Of a stretch of 64,000 nt of DNA, positions 53,645-63,582 are shown piece by piece. Under the pieces are notes generated by a model. The model saw nothing but the letters and a program-made list of their open reading frames with translations. It did not search any database and was not told the DNA's origin. The translations under genes were made by a program, and so were the position numbers. The DNA is from Microcoleus sp. EPA2 (GTDB lineage Bacteria; Cyanobacteriota; Cyanobacteriia; Cyanobacteriales; Microcoleaceae), in assembly GCA_020882975.1 (NCBI GenBank), contig JAHRFD010000014.1:62001-126000 (forward strand), given 5' to 3'. Numbering within the stretch: the first letter of the stretch is position 1; the number at the start of each line of letters is the position of its first letter.

Positions 53645-55219
53645 CTAATTTATTGCGTTCAGTAGTTGTTTTTCGACAAGTTCGTCAATTTGGCATTGTG
53701 TCGGAAATATTTCTCCCATTTGATTACCAAGTAAGAGTAATTGCTCTAGACTAGGATACTTCAAACTCCGCAAATCTGTAGCATTGACTTGAGTATGCCC
53801 GCTGAAGAGTCGAAAAAACCTATCTACAAGGTTGGAATTCAGATAAATTGCCAATCCTCGCGCGAGGATGAGGTCTAGTCCGCGTCCATGTTTGTGAAAG
53901 TAATTCAAATGATTTTCAAAACCAACCCTAGAATTATTAATTTGGTCCGCATCCCAAACTACTGCCACGATTCGCTTTTTCTCTTCTTTAGATGAGAAAC
54001 GCTTGACCAAAACATAATGTTCGTTAGGAACGAGTAAAGGAGCAGTTTTATCGTTAACTGCTAAAGCTTGATGTTTTTTCGTTAGTGTGGGATATTCAAC
54101 ATAACCAGCAGAAAAGTGGGCGGGATAAATCAGGGGAACAGTACCATAATCTGGTTCTATTCGCAATTCAGATAAAACCCTAAAGTCAACAACCTTGCCT
54201 GTTGAGACTGTTAAAAATAGTTCTTTGAGAGTGAAACTAAATTGTGCCATTTTATAGACTATTTTCTGGTCTATAGAATTTGGCAAAATACGAATAAATT
54301 GCTCTGAATCACTAGGATTAACTAGCTCGTCATAGCGCAGTGAGTGAGATGAAATTAGGTAATCGCCAGCAGTTGTGCTTGAGTTGACAAGTACAGTATC
54401 TGGCTTTTCTATTTGTTTGGTAGCGCGAACAATCATAGTTTCTTGCAAAACTGCATCATCGGCAAAGGGCAACCGTCGCGATTCAAAGATGTGTAATTGA
54501 CGTAAAGCCATCATTTGTAGCAATACTTTGCGAAAATCTCGAAAGTATAAACCGTTGCAAAAGCTACGCGGAGTAATCGATACTAATTCACCATTTGGTT
54601 TGAGTAAGTGAGCGGTGGCAACTATAAAACCAGCATAGAGATTACTGGTTTCTACTCCTATAGAACGAAGCAAACTTCGGACTTGGGATTTAGCATTAAT
54701 CTTGGTATAGGGAGGATTGATAATTGCATTGGTAAATTCCAGCTTTAATGCCTGTGTAAATAGATTAGGGTGTAACATATCAGCAGCGTCTTGAATGAAA
54801 TCTAGTTGACGAATATCATAGGTAAAAGATATACCTGCACTGTGACATTCTCTACTGCACCAGTCTAAAGTTTGTTTGAGATATTCAATCAAAATAATGT
54901 CAATTTCATAAGCTGTAATGTGCAAGGTACGAGGTTTTTCGGGGCGCTGACACAGCTCGCAAACAACTGCTGCTAGCAGCGAACCAATACCAGCACCGGC
55001 ATCTAACAGCGATATATCGGGACAGTTAAATTCAAACATTCTCGCCATTAAAACTGCCACGGATGAAGGTGTTAAAAATTGTCCTTTTTCTCCTCTCTGG
55101 CTTTGTTGCAACTTCCGGGTTGCTTCTGGGCGCAACAAGTCTACTCTTTCTAGGAGATTGCTGGCAGTTGTGTTTTTGTCAGCCGGAAGGGTTCGTGTTG
55201 GAAAATGTGGTGATATCAT
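53645..55219 (-). CDS. N6-adenine DNA methyltransferase of a BsuBI/PstI-type system
   Basis: 524 residues. Motif X/I region GQFLTPSSVAVLMARMFEF and DAGAGIGSLLAAVV bind S-adenosylmethionine; motif IV is NPPY (AIINPPYTKINAKSQ), typical of gamma-class adenine methyltransferases. The C-terminal part, with KEEKKRIVAVVWDADQ and FSGHTQVNATDLRSLKYP, is the target-recognition region. The partner endonuclease gene downstream is truncated, so this is now an orphan methyltransferase. BsuBI and PstI recognise CTGCAG; that this enzyme does too is only a guess. The frame is intact, so it probably still modifies the genome. Confidence 0.9.
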   Translation of the reverse strand: MISPHFPTRTLPADKNTTASNLLERVDLLRPEATRKLQQSQRGEKGQFLTPSSVAVLMARMFEFNCPDISLLDAGAGIGSLLAAVVCELCQRPEKPRTLHITAYEIDIILIEYLKQTLDWCSRECHSAGISFTYDIRQLDFIQDAADMLHPNLFTQALKLEFTNAIINPPYTKINAKSQVRSLLRSIGVETSNLYAGFIVATAHLLKPNGELVSITPRSFCNGLYFRDFRKVLLQMMALRQLHIFESRRLPFADDAVLQETMIVRATKQIEKPDTVLVNSSTTAGDYLISSHSLRYDELVNPSDSEQFIRILPNSIDQKIVYKMAQFSFTLKELFLTVSTGKVVDFRVLSELRIEPDYGTVPLIYPAHFSAGYVEYPTLTKKHQALAVNDKTAPLLVPNEHYVLVKRFSSKEEKKRIVAVVWDADQINNSRVGFENHLNYFHKHGRGLDLILARGLAIYLNSNLVDRFFRLFSGHTQVNATDLRSLKYPSLEQLLLLGNQMGEIFPTQCQIDELVEKQLLNAIN

Positions 55220-55506
55220 TTGTTGAGAAAAAGTCTATCTCTACTTGAGCTTATTTTCGCCTAAATTGGATGAGTGTTATTGAACCGCGAAGACGCGAAG
55301 GACACGAAGGAAGAAATAGGAAGTAAATAAAATCTTCTACGGGGAAGGGAGTAAGAGGCAGGAGCGCCTTTTCCTGCATACCGTGTGTTTTGCAATCAGG
55401 ATTTTACTTATTTACCCACTTAATATAACATTGTGCGAAAATGTCAACCGGACTCTCAAATCAATAGTCCGTAAACAACAGTTAAACGCTCTCTCACACA
55501 ATTCTG

Positions 55507-57114
55507 ATGCGTAAATCCAAAACATTCTTTTTGTCAAGCCTGTTTTCGATCGGCTTAACAATCAGTTTTCTCCTGACTCCAGGCTGGTTATCACACTGGT
55601 TTCCGAATCGGGCGATAGCAAATCCCCCCCCACAAACCCAAACTTCGGAATTTCGAGCCTTCTGGGTGGACGCATTTAATCCGGGCTTCAAAACACCTCA
55701 AGAAGTCACCAAATTGATTGCAGATGCTAAACTGGCTAACGCCAATGCGATCGTCGCCCAAGTTCGCCGCCGTGGTGATGCTTTTTACACCAGTGCGATC
55801 GAACCACGCACCCTCGATCCTAACGTTCCCGTCGGTTTCGATCCACTCCAAGATTTGATTGACAAAGCCCACGCCGCAGGTATGGAAGTCCACGCTTGGA
55901 TGGTAACGCTACCAGTAGTTTCCGGCGGTAAACTGCCCGCGGGTCACGTTTGGCAACAACACGGACCTAATGCTCCAGGAAGGGACAATTGGGCGATGCT
56001 GACTTACGGTGGGGAATCGAAAGGTTTTCTCGATCCGGGCCATCCAGATGCCTTGGATTATACTGTTTCCGTCTATTTGGACTTGCTGAAGCGTTACGAT
56101 GTGGACGGCGTACAGTTGGATTACGTGCGCTATGGCGGGCCGGATTGGGGCTACAATCCGACTGCGATCGCCCGTTTTAACCAGCAAACGGGGCGCACTG
56201 GTACACCGAAACCAAGCGATCCCGCCTGGATGCAGTGGCGGCGCGATCGCGTGACGGAATTAGTGCGGAAGCTTTATGTAGAAGCCCTGGCGATTAAACC
56301 GCGAGTGAAAGTGACGGCGGCGACGATCGCCTGGGGCGACGGCCCGAAAAATGATGAAGGTTGGTATAAAACGCAACCTTACAAAGAAGTCCTGCAAGAT
56401 TGGCGGGCTTGGCTGGAAGAAGGGATCGTCGATATGGCGATGCCGATGACGTACCAGCGCGAGTACAAGCCGCAGCAGAAACGCGGTTACGACAATTGGA
56501 TTGAGTACGCTAAAGACCATCAATACAACCGCCAAATTGCGATCGGACCTGGTAATTATCTCAACTACATTGAAGACACCCTAGCCCAGATTCGCCGCGC
56601 CGAAGCGCCATCTGCTAAAGGAAATCAAGTCGCAGGCACGGTGCTGTATTCCTACGCTAGCAGCAACGTCTATGCTAATGTCGAACTGCGATCGGGCGGT
56701 AGTGGCGATTTGCCCCGTCAGCCCTGGAAATTCGTGTCCCAGAGTAATGATTGGTTTTATAACGCCCTGTCCCACCCCACTCAATACGTGGACGGCGCTA
56801 CGGGCAGAACTGTTCAAACTCAGCCTGTGTGGGCTACTCCGGCGGAGATTCCCGATATGCCTTGGAAGTCGCGGCCGACTATGGGTGCGATCGCGGGCAA
56901 TTTGCAACAGTGTTCTAGAACTTGCGACGGTGCGAGCTTGACATTACAGGCGATCGATGCTCCCGCCAAAGTGCGTCAACTCCGCACCGATGGTAAAGGA
57001 TGGTTTGGGGCGATCGAGCTTTCTCCTGGTTCTTATCAGTTGAAAGTTGATGGAACTCAAATTCAACAAACTGTTAATGTTGCCGCAGGTGAGGTCGCAA
57101 AAATGAATTTGTAG
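55507..57114 (+). CDS. Family 10-like glycosyl hydrolase (GHL10, YngK-like)
   Basis: 535 residues. A signal peptide (about 1-37, RKSKTFFLSSLFSIGLTISF) is followed by the GHL10 barrel: SEFRAFWVDAFNPGFKTPQE, ANAIVAQVRRRGDAFYTSAI, GVQLDYVRYGG and DMAMPMTYQREY. A small C-terminal beta domain (about 455-535) follows. These secreted barrels are thought to act on cell-wall or exopolysaccharide glycans; no substrate is established. Monocistronic. The preceding 287 bases contain only dispersed-repeat fragments. Confidence 0.9.
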   Translation: MRKSKTFFLSSLFSIGLTISFLLTPGWLSHWFPNRAIANPPPQTQTSEFRAFWVDAFNPGFKTPQEVTKLIADAKLANANAIVAQVRRRGDAFYTSAIEPRTLDPNVPVGFDPLQDLIDKAHAAGMEVHAWMVTLPVVSGGKLPAGHVWQQHGPNAPGRDNWAMLTYGGESKGFLDPGHPDALDYTVSVYLDLLKRYDVDGVQLDYVRYGGPDWGYNPTAIARFNQQTGRTGTPKPSDPAWMQWRRDRVTELVRKLYVEALAIKPRVKVTAATIAWGDGPKNDEGWYKTQPYKEVLQDWRAWLEEGIVDMAMPMTYQREYKPQQKRGYDNWIEYAKDHQYNRQIAIGPGNYLNYIEDTLAQIRRAEAPSAKGNQVAGTVLYSYASSNVYANVELRSGGSGDLPRQPWKFVSQSNDWFYNALSHPTQYVDGATGRTVQTQPVWATPAEIPDMPWKSRPTMGAIAGNLQQCSRTCDGASLTLQAIDAPAKVRQLRTDGKGWFGAIELSPGSYQLKVDGTQIQQTVNVAAGEVAKMNL

Positions 57115-57136
57115 TAAAGATTTCACTCTTTTCTAC

Positions 57137-57222
57137 TCGTTCCCAGGAAGAGCCTGGTAACGCAGATAGGCGAGGAAGAGTCTCGCTTACATCGGTTCCC
57201 AGGTTCTGCCTGGGAACCCGTT
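57137..57222. repeat. Dispersed hairpin repeat (GTTCCCAGG...CCTGGGAACC)
   Basis: Two TTCCCAGG/CCTGG inverted repeats (57139-57157 imperfect, 57194-57218 nearly perfect) joined by GCGAGGAAGAGTCTCGC, itself a hairpin. Related to the single hairpin at 7229. It lies between the GHL10 and Uma2 genes. Confidence 0.82.
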
Positions 57223-57273
57223 AAGCTACAATTAAATTATTCCACATCATATTATAAATTTAGTGAGGGAACT

Positions 57274-57858
57274 ATGCTCATCACAGAAGCCCCTTTCACG
57301 CTCCGCAAATGGACAGTTGAAGAATATCACAAGTTGGGAGAAATAGGATTTTTTAACCCAGAGGAGCGAGTGGAATTAATTGCAGGAAATATTATCCAAA
57401 TGAGTGCAAAAGGAACTGCTCACACTTCAGCCACTAGACGTACTGCTAGCGTGCTGCGCAATCTTCTGGGAGATCGGGCTGCTGTTTATACCCAAGATCC
57501 GATCGCCCTCGACGACAATTCTGAGCCTGAACCGGATATCACTTTAGTAATAATAGATCCGTTGGATTATGCGACTCACCATCCAACTCCTTCAGAGGTA
57601 TATCTGATTATCGAAGTAGCAGATAGCAGCTTAACTTACGATCGCCAAGTTAAAGCGAAAATTTACGCGCGATCGGGAATTGCCGATTATTGGGTATTAA
57701 ATGTGAACGATCGGCAACTTCATGTTTTTCGAGAACCTGCTGAAAATGGGTATCAAAGCGAATTGATTCTTGGGGAAAATGGGAGCATTTCACCGCTGCA
57801 TTTTCCGGCTGTCAATATCGCAATTCCCGAAATGTTGCCACCAATTAGATCGAATTGA
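57274..57858 (+). CDS. Uma2-family (DUF820) putative endonuclease
   Basis: 194 residues: LRKWTVEEYHKLGEIGFF, RVELIAGNII, EPEPDITLVI, and YLIIEVADSSLTYDRQVKAKIYARSGI, the PD-(D/E)xK-like core (Asp, then Glu-x-Lys-type positions). The sequence is quite different from the family member at 45910, so they are not recent duplicates. Role unknown. Confidence 0.9.
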   Translation: MLITEAPFTLRKWTVEEYHKLGEIGFFNPEERVELIAGNIIQMSAKGTAHTSATRRTASVLRNLLGDRAAVYTQDPIALDDNSEPEPDITLVIIDPLDYATHHPTPSEVYLIIEVADSSLTYDRQVKAKIYARSGIADYWVLNVNDRQLHVFREPAENGYQSELILGENGSISPLHFPAVNIAIPEMLPPIRSN

Positions 57859-58097
57859 AAACGGCTGTAGCAATTCTATAGCAATTCTAAATCATTTGTG
57901 AATTTCTTGCTCCCTCCCCTTAGTAAGGGGAGGGTTGGGGTGGGGTAAAAAACTTGCGACTCATTTAGGACTGCTATATTTATTTTTGAATTAGATTTTT
58001 TTGTATTAACCGCAGAGGGCGCTCTTGGCGCAGAGAGAGAAGAGGTTGGGATAGAGAGATTGGCTTTCCTCTGATTCTTCTCTTCTGCTTTCTGTTG

Positions 58098-59018
58098 TTA
58101 ATCGCTTTCGAGAATCGCCGCCAGCAAAGCTTGCTGAGCGTGCATCCGATTTTCCGCCTGATCCCAAACCCGCGATTGACTCCCTTCAATTACCCCATCC
58201 GTAATCTCTTCATCTCGGTGCGCCGGCAAACAGTGCAGTACAATCGCATTCCCATCGGCTAACTCCACCAACTCTTCATTTACCTGAAAAGGCTCAAACA
58301 AAGGAATCCTACTTGTCGCTTCCTCTTCCTGTCCCATACTTGCCCAAACATCAGTATAAATTACTTGAGCTTCCTTAGCAGCCGCTTTGGCATCAGCAGT
58401 CACAGTCACTTCTGTCTTTCCCTTCGCAATCGCCTTTGCCTTTTCCACAATCTCAGGATTTGGCATAAAGTCTTGAGGACAAGCAATTCTCACATTCATC
58501 CCCATCATTGCACAGCCCAACATCAGCGAATTCGCCATATTATTGCCATCGCCAAAATAAGCCAAAGTCACCCCTTCCCACTTGCCAAAACACTCTTTTA
58601 CTGTCATTAAATCCGCCAATACTTGACAGGGGTGTTCGTCATCAGTCAGCGCATTAATTACAGGTATTTTTGCATAATTAGCAAAAGTTACTAAATCCTT
58701 TTGATCGAAAGTCCTAATCGCTAAAACATCCAAATATCGGTCTAATACTCTGGCTGTATCCACCAAAGGTTCCCCACGGCTGACTTGAGTAACATTAGGA
58801 TTGAGGTCAATAACTTGACCTCCTAATTTATACATTGCCACCGTAAAACTCACCCGTGTGCGTGTTGAAGCTTTAGAAAATAACAAGCCGAGAACTTTAT
58901 TTCGTTTCAGCTTCACCATTCCCGATTTCAGGCTCGCACCTAGGTCTAACAAATAAGTTAATTCGTCAATACTTAAATCTGCTAGACTTAATAAATCTCG
59001 CCCTTTTAATGAGTCCAT
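58098..59018 (-). CDS. argF: Ornithine carbamoyltransferase
   Basis: 306 residues from ATG 59018 (MDSLKGRDLLSLADL), with a G-rich ribosome site about 6 bases upstream; the 8-residue longer start at 59042 is less likely. It forms citrulline from ornithine and carbamoyl phosphate in arginine synthesis. Carbamoyl phosphate site KASTRTRVSF, ornithine-side DDEHPCQVLADLMT, and the signature HCLPAHR are all intact. Normal length. Confidence 0.97.
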   Translation of the reverse strand: MDSLKGRDLLSLADLSIDELTYLLDLGASLKSGMVKLKRNKVLGLLFSKASTRTRVSFTVAMYKLGGQVIDLNPNVTQVSRGEPLVDTARVLDRYLDVLAIRTFDQKDLVTFANYAKIPVINALTDDEHPCQVLADLMTVKECFGKWEGVTLAYFGDGNNMANSLMLGCAMMGMNVRIACPQDFMPNPEIVEKAKAIAKGKTEVTVTADAKAAAKEAQVIYTDVWASMGQEEEATSRIPLFEPFQVNEELVELADGNAIVLHCLPAHRDEEITDGVIEGSQSRVWDQAENRMHAQQALLAAILESD

Positions 59019-59107
59019 ATTTACCCCCACACGAGTTTTCAATTATACGTTAAATCTGCGCCCGCAGAGCCGAGCTTTGTTTTTGTTCCCACGAGGTTTC
59101 CCTGGTT

Positions 59108-60121
59108 TCAACTTGCGGGTAATTGCTCGATCGCGCGATCGATCGAATCGCAACCTTGTTCCACCGTTTCTACCACCGCCAACAAGCCCCGCAATTCCGC
59201 TGCACCGGGGAATCCCTTAGCATACCAGGTTAAGTGCTTGCGCGCTTGAGACACACCGCTGTCACCCTTATATTCCCACAAAGCCCGCAAATGTTCCTTA
59301 GCACATTCGAGCCGTTCAATTGGTGTCGGAGTTATCTTTTCCACACCAGTTTTGATGAAATAATCCACCTCTCCCACCAAGAAAGGATAGCCCAAAGTTC
59401 CCCGCGAACACATCACTCCATCCGCCCCTGTTTCTTCCAGACAGCGTATCGCCGCCTCAACAGAAAAGATGTCTCCGTTGGCGATCACAGGAATCGATAA
59501 AACTTCCTTAACACGACGAATCCATTCCCATTTTGCCTGGCCGTTGTAACCTTGCGATCGAGTTCGACCATGGACAGTAATCATTTTTGCTCCCGCATCT
59601 TCCATCCGTTTGGCAAAATCCAAAATATTAATTTCTTTGTCCGTCCAACCAATGCGAGTTTTCACAGTCACAGGAACATCTACAGCTTGCACAACTGCCC
59701 GCACAATTGCCTCAGCAGTTTCTGGAGCTCGTAGCAAGGAAGAACCGCCACCATTTTTAGTAATTTTGTTAACCGGACAGCCCATATTAATATCAACTGT
59801 ATCCGCCCCTTCTGCCACTGCCTTCTGTGCCGCTTCTGCCAAAAAATCTGGGCGACAGTCAAATAATTGAATGCTAATTGGGCGTTCATTCGGGTCAACT
59901 TCCATAATTCTCGGCAGTTGCTTGACGTAGTGCAAACCCGTAGCATTCACCATTTCGGTATACATCATTGAATCCGGTGCGTAGCGGCGCACCAAGCGGC
60001 GAAATACTAAATCTGTAACACCCGACAACGGCGATTGCAACACGCGACTGTTTACTTCAAAATCGCCGATTTTCAGAGGAGTTGCTAATCTTTTTTGTAA
60101 TTCTGGAGAGAGAGTAAGCAT
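59108..60121 (-). CDS. dusB: tRNA-dihydrouridine synthase (DusB/NifR3 family)
   Basis: 337 residues. The FMN barrel has SPLSGVTDLVFRRLVRRY, the catalytic Cys115 in DINMGCPVNKITKNGGGSSLL, VTVKTRIGW, ITVHGRTRSQGYNG, and IPVIANGDIFS with MCSRGTLGYPFL for FMN phosphate. It reduces uridine in the tRNA D-loop. The small helical C-terminal domain is complete. Same strand as argF, 89 bases upstream of it. Confidence 0.95.
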   Translation of the reverse strand: MLTLSPELQKRLATPLKIGDFEVNSRVLQSPLSGVTDLVFRRLVRRYAPDSMMYTEMVNATGLHYVKQLPRIMEVDPNERPISIQLFDCRPDFLAEAAQKAVAEGADTVDINMGCPVNKITKNGGGSSLLRAPETAEAIVRAVVQAVDVPVTVKTRIGWTDKEINILDFAKRMEDAGAKMITVHGRTRSQGYNGQAKWEWIRRVKEVLSIPVIANGDIFSVEAAIRCLEETGADGVMCSRGTLGYPFLVGEVDYFIKTGVEKITPTPIERLECAKEHLRALWEYKGDSGVSQARKHLTWYAKGFPGAAELRGLLAVVETVEQGCDSIDRAIEQLPAS

Positions 60122-60354
60122 AGTCGATTGGTTCTGAGATAGTAATTGAATTCTAATATCTGTATATTGTACAACATTAAGTATTTATACTTTAAAAATT
60201 AAAAAACGAATACAAGGCCCACAAGAAATTCACTATTTGTGGAACAGGTAGTTCAGTCTGTGATGGAAACAGGTACAAGATGTGAGTTTTGAACTACAAT
60301 TGGTTGATTCGCGATGATGCCGATCGAACATTAAAAAAATTGTAGAGAATTCCT

Positions 60355-61947
60355 ATGGATGCCACAGCACTCTGGCAACGCTATCAAGACTGGCTTTACT
60401 ATCACTCTGGATTGGGACTTTACCTCGATATCAGTCGCATGAGCTTCGACGACGCTTTCGTCACTACAATGAAACCCAAATTTGACAAAGCTTTCAAAGA
60501 CATGACAGCTTTAGAAGCAGGGGCGATCGCCAATCCCGACGAACACCGCATGGTAGGCCACTACTGGCTCCGCAACCCCGATATCGCCCCCACCCCAGAA
60601 CTCAAACAAGAAATAGTCCAGACGCTACAGCAAATCGAAACATTTGTCAAGAAAGTTCAAAGCCGCGACATCAAGCCACCCTTCGCTCCCCAATTTACCG
60701 ATATCATCTCCATCGGCATCGGTGGTTCCGCCCTCGGCCCCCAATTTGTCTCCGAAGCTTTATCCCCAGACATTCCGCCCCTAGCCATACATTTTATCGA
60801 CAACACAGACCCAGCAGGAATCGATCGCATCCTCAACCAAATCAAAGACAAACTCGTCAGCACCCTAGTAATTACCATCTCCAAATCCGGCGGCACCCCC
60901 GAACCCCGCAACGGCATGATCGAAGTGCAAAAAGCCTTCGCCACCCAAAAACTCGACTTTGCCAAACAAGCCATAGCCATCACCGGAGTAGACAGCCAAC
61001 TAGACAAATTAGCCAAATCCGAAGGCTGGATTACCACCTTCCCCATGGCAGATTGGGTAGGAGGCAGAACTTCCGAACTCTCCGCAGTCGGACTTTTGCC
61101 AGCAGCTCTGCAAGGCATAGACATCTCGGCAATGCTCGACGGTGCTAAAGTCATGGACGAAGCCACCAGAAACACCGAAATTAAACACAATCCCGCCGCC
61201 CTTTTAGCCCTGAGTTGGTATTTTGCCTGCAACGGACGTGGCGAAAAAGATATGGTAGTTCTCCCCTACAAAGATTCACTCCTATTGTTCAGTCGCTATT
61301 TGCAGCAATTAGTTATGGAATCTATAGGAAAAGAGAAAGATTTAGACGGCAACACCGTGTATCAAGGCATAGCAGTCTACGGCAACAAAGGCACAACGGA
61401 TCAACACGCCTACGTCCAACAATTACGAGAAGGCGTCCCGAATTTCTTCCTCACATTTATTGAAGTTTTGGAAGACAGACAAGGCATTTCTCCCGAAGTT
61501 GAAACCGGGGTAACATCGGGAGATTATTTGTCGGGCTTGTTCCAGGGAACTCGACAAGCTTTGTCGGAAAATCAACGAGATTCAATTACTGTCACCATTC
61601 CTCAAGTCAATCCTCGCACAGTAGGAGCCTTAATCGCTCTCTACGAAAGAGCCGTAGGTTTTTACGGTTCCTTGGTCAATGTCAACGCCTATCACCAACC
61701 AGGTGTCGAAGCAGGCAAAAAAGCCGCCGCTGCTGTATTAGACTTGCAAAAACAGGTACTGGAAGTTCTCAAACAGTCGTCCACTCCTCTCTCTGTCACA
61801 GAAATAGCCAAAAAAGCAGGAAAGCCAGAGCAAATAGAGACAATTTACAAAATTGTGCGCCATTTGGCAGCCAACGGTCGAGGTGTTGTTTTAGAAGGTA
61901 ATTTTGGGCAACCTGCTACTTTGACTACAAGCTATAAAGGAAGTTAA
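60355..61947 (+). CDS. pgi: Glucose-6-phosphate isomerase
   Basis: 530 residues, the size of cyanobacterial Pgi. Phosphate-binding [16 protein letters not shown], active-site region [18 protein letters not shown] (catalytic Glu/His region), and the C-terminal [17 protein letters not shown] with its catalytic Lys. It interconverts glucose-6-phosphate and fructose-6-phosphate. The start [13 protein letters not shown] is usual. Confidence 0.97.
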   Translation: MDATALWQRYQDWLYYHSGLGLYLDISRMSFDDAFVTTMKPKFDKAFKDMTALEAGAIANPDEHRMVGHYWLRNPDIAPTPELKQEIVQTLQQIETFVKKVQSRDIKPPFAPQFTDIISIGIGGSALGPQFVSEALSPDIPPLAIHFIDNTDPAGIDRILNQIKDKLVSTLVITISKSGGTPEPRNGMIEVQKAFATQKLDFAKQAIAITGVDSQLDKLAKSEGWITTFPMADWVGGRTSELSAVGLLPAALQGIDISAMLDGAKVMDEATRNTEIKHNPAALLALSWYFACNGRGEKDMVVLPYKDSLLLFSRYLQQLVMESIGKEKDLDGNTVYQGIAVYGNKGTTDQHAYVQQLREGVPNFFLTFIEVLEDRQGISPEVETGVTSGDYLSGLFQGTRQALSENQRDSITVTIPQVNPRTVGALIALYERAVGFYGSLVNVNAYHQPGVEAGKKAAAAVLDLQKQVLEVLKQSSTPLSVTEIAKKAGKPEQIETIYKIVRHLAANGRGVVLEGNFGQPATLTTSYKGS

Positions 61948-61948
61948 A

Positions 61949-62022
61949 CAGTAAAATTAAAAATTAAAAGTGAAATTAGTCATTTTTAATTTTTAATGCT
62001 CACTGTTTAACTTTTAATTCCC
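61949..62022. repeat. AT-rich inverted repeat between pgi and the response regulator
   Basis: TAAACAGTAAAATTAAAAATTAAAA on the left and TTTTTAATTTTTAATGCTCACTGTTTAA on the right form a long imperfect hairpin. It may act as a terminator for pgi (T-rich right arm) or be a small dispersed repeat. Confidence 0.6.
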
Positions 62023-62025
62023 CCC

Positions 62026-62736
62026 ATGCCATTGACAATTCTGGTTGCTGATGATGATTTTGCGACTCGCTTGTCGATTAACGATTACCTGGAAATTTTG
62101 GGTTATTCGGTCATCCCTGCTGAAAACGGCAAAGAAGCTCTCGGCTTAGTAGAGGAATTTCAGCCGCACTTGATTGTTACCGACATTACAATGCCTGAAA
62201 TGGACGGCTACGAGTTCGTGCGGCGAGTGCGGACTCGTCCAGCCTTCCGCTTGCTACCGGTGATTTTTTTGACGGAACGGACGAGTTCTCAGGAGCGAAT
62301 TCGGGGCTATCAAATGGGCTGCGACAATTATCTGGCCAAGCCTTTTGAACTCAATGAGTTGGGAGTGGTAATTCGTTCTTTGTTGGATAGATACGTACTC
62401 ATTGCCCAAGCCTTACCCTCCCAGAGAGAAACTGTTACCACAGAGGAGCGCCACCAAGTCAAGGGGACGGGAGAATTAGATTTTTTGACTCAAAAGTCAG
62501 AAAGGGGCGATCGCCCTTCTTTTACCCAAAATTCACCGAATTTGACCCAAAGAGAGCAACAAGTGCTGAATTTACTCACAGAAGGTCTGTCTAATATTCA
62601 AATAGGCCTTGAGCTCCACCTCAGTCCCCGAACCGTGGAAAAGCACGTCAGCAGCTTGTTCAGAAAAACCGAAAGCAACAATCGTGCAGAACTCGTTCGT
62701 TTTGCGATGGAACACCATTTAGTGGGGAATTGGTAA
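62026..62736 (+). CDS. LuxR/NarL-type response regulator
   Basis: 236 residues. Receiver domain: acidic residues in LVADDDFATRL, phospho-acceptor Asp53 (IVTDITMPEMDGYE), switch Thr and Lys (FLTERTSS; YLAKPFEL). After a linker of about 50 residues comes a LuxR helix-turn-helix (LTQREQQVLNLLTEGLSNIQIG ... RTVEKHVSSLFRKT). No kinase gene is adjacent, so its partner is unknown. Similar two-domain regulators are numerous in cyanobacteria. Confidence 0.9.
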   Translation: MPLTILVADDDFATRLSINDYLEILGYSVIPAENGKEALGLVEEFQPHLIVTDITMPEMDGYEFVRRVRTRPAFRLLPVIFLTERTSSQERIRGYQMGCDNYLAKPFELNELGVVIRSLLDRYVLIAQALPSQRETVTTEERHQVKGTGELDFLTQKSERGDRPSFTQNSPNLTQREQQVLNLLTEGLSNIQIGLELHLSPRTVEKHVSSLFRKTESNNRAELVRFAMEHHLVGNW

Positions 62737-62787
62737 TTGGTAATTGGGAATTGGGAATTGGTAATTGGGAATTGGTAATTGGGAATT
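62726..62787. repeat. Heptamer array TTGGTAA/TTGGGAA
   Basis: About nine heptamers alternating TTGGTAA and TTGGGAA, beginning within the last codons of the response regulator gene and running downstream. Confidence 0.9.
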
Positions 62788-62834
62788 CCTCACCAATAAC
62801 AAATAACCCTTCGACTTCGCTGGCTGGCGACGGC

Positions 62835-62880
62835 AATAACTAATAACTAATAACTAATAACTAATAACTACTGACTGCTG
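62835..62880. repeat. Heptamer array TAACTAA overlapping a gene end
   Basis: TAACTAA units running into CTGACTGCTGACTTCTGAC. The last part overlaps the stop codon of the phosphatase gene, so its final residues (KKSEVSSQ) are encoded by repeat-like DNA. Confidence 0.85.
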
Positions 62881-63350
62881 ACTTCTGACTTCTTCAAATA
62901 CTCCAACAAGCCCTCGCAAGCATCCAGCAACAAATTAATTACGCGATCGAATCCCTCAGACCCGCCGTAGTAAGGATCTGGCACTTCTTTAAGGTCGTAT
63001 TTTTGGCAAAAATCGCACATCAACCGCACTTTTTCTTTATATTTTCCAGCGCTATCTAGAGCAAGAATATTTCGATAATTCTCCCGATCCATTGCCAGAA
63101 TCAAATCAAAATTCTCAAAATCTTTCCTTTGAAATTGGCGTGCAGCACCTAACAATTCAATGTCCCGCTTCCTCGCCGCCACAGCCATCCTACTATCAGG
63201 AGGACTGCCAATGTGATAGCCCGCAGTTCCAGCAGAATCGCAAGTAATGCGATCGCCCAAACCGGCTTGTTGAATCAAATGATTCATAATATTTTCTGCA
63301 GAAGGCGATCGGCAGATATTTCCTAAGCACACAAATAATAATTTAGTCAT
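62868..63350 (-). CDS. Low-molecular-weight protein-tyrosine phosphatase
   Basis: 160 residues. The P-loop CLGNICRS gives Cys8 as nucleophile and Arg14 (C-x5-R). The general acid is Asp125 in VPDPYYGG. Fold landmarks ITCDSAGTAGYHIGSPPDSR are intact. In cyanobacteria related enzymes dephosphorylate tyrosine residues on photosynthesis or exopolysaccharide proteins (family knowledge). The ATG at 63350 directly abuts a heptamer array, so no ribosome site is seen. Confidence 0.93.
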   Translation of the reverse strand: MTKLLFVCLGNICRSPSAENIMNHLIQQAGLGDRITCDSAGTAGYHIGSPPDSRMAVAARKRDIELLGAARQFQRKDFENFDLILAMDRENYRNILALDSAGKYKEKVRLMCDFCQKYDLKEVPDPYYGGSEGFDRVINLLLDACEGLLEYLKKSEVSSQ

Positions 63351-63488
63351 TAGTTATTAGTTATTAGTTATTAGTTATTGGTTATTGGTTATTGGTTATT
63401 GGTTATTGGTTATTGGTTATTGGTTATTTGTTATTTGTTATTTGTTATTTGTTATTGGTTATTTGTTATTGGTTATTGGTTATTTGTT
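63347..63488. repeat. Long heptamer array (TAGTTAT, TGGTTAT, TTGTTAT)
   Basis: About twenty consecutive heptamers of GTTATT(A/G/T) type; the variable base switches in blocks. It reaches up to and into the start codon of the phosphatase gene and forms its entire 5' leader. Confidence 0.95.
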
Positions 63489-63582
63489 AATTCCAATGTC
63501 ATATTCCTATTACCCATTCCCGATTCCCGATTCCCCAGTCAGTAGTCATTAGTCACAAGACTATTGACTACTGACTAACAAC

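Noticed and set aside
63347-63488. Possible CRISPR array or origin iterons near the window end
   Set aside because: The units are 7-bp and contiguous; this is a simple heptamer array.
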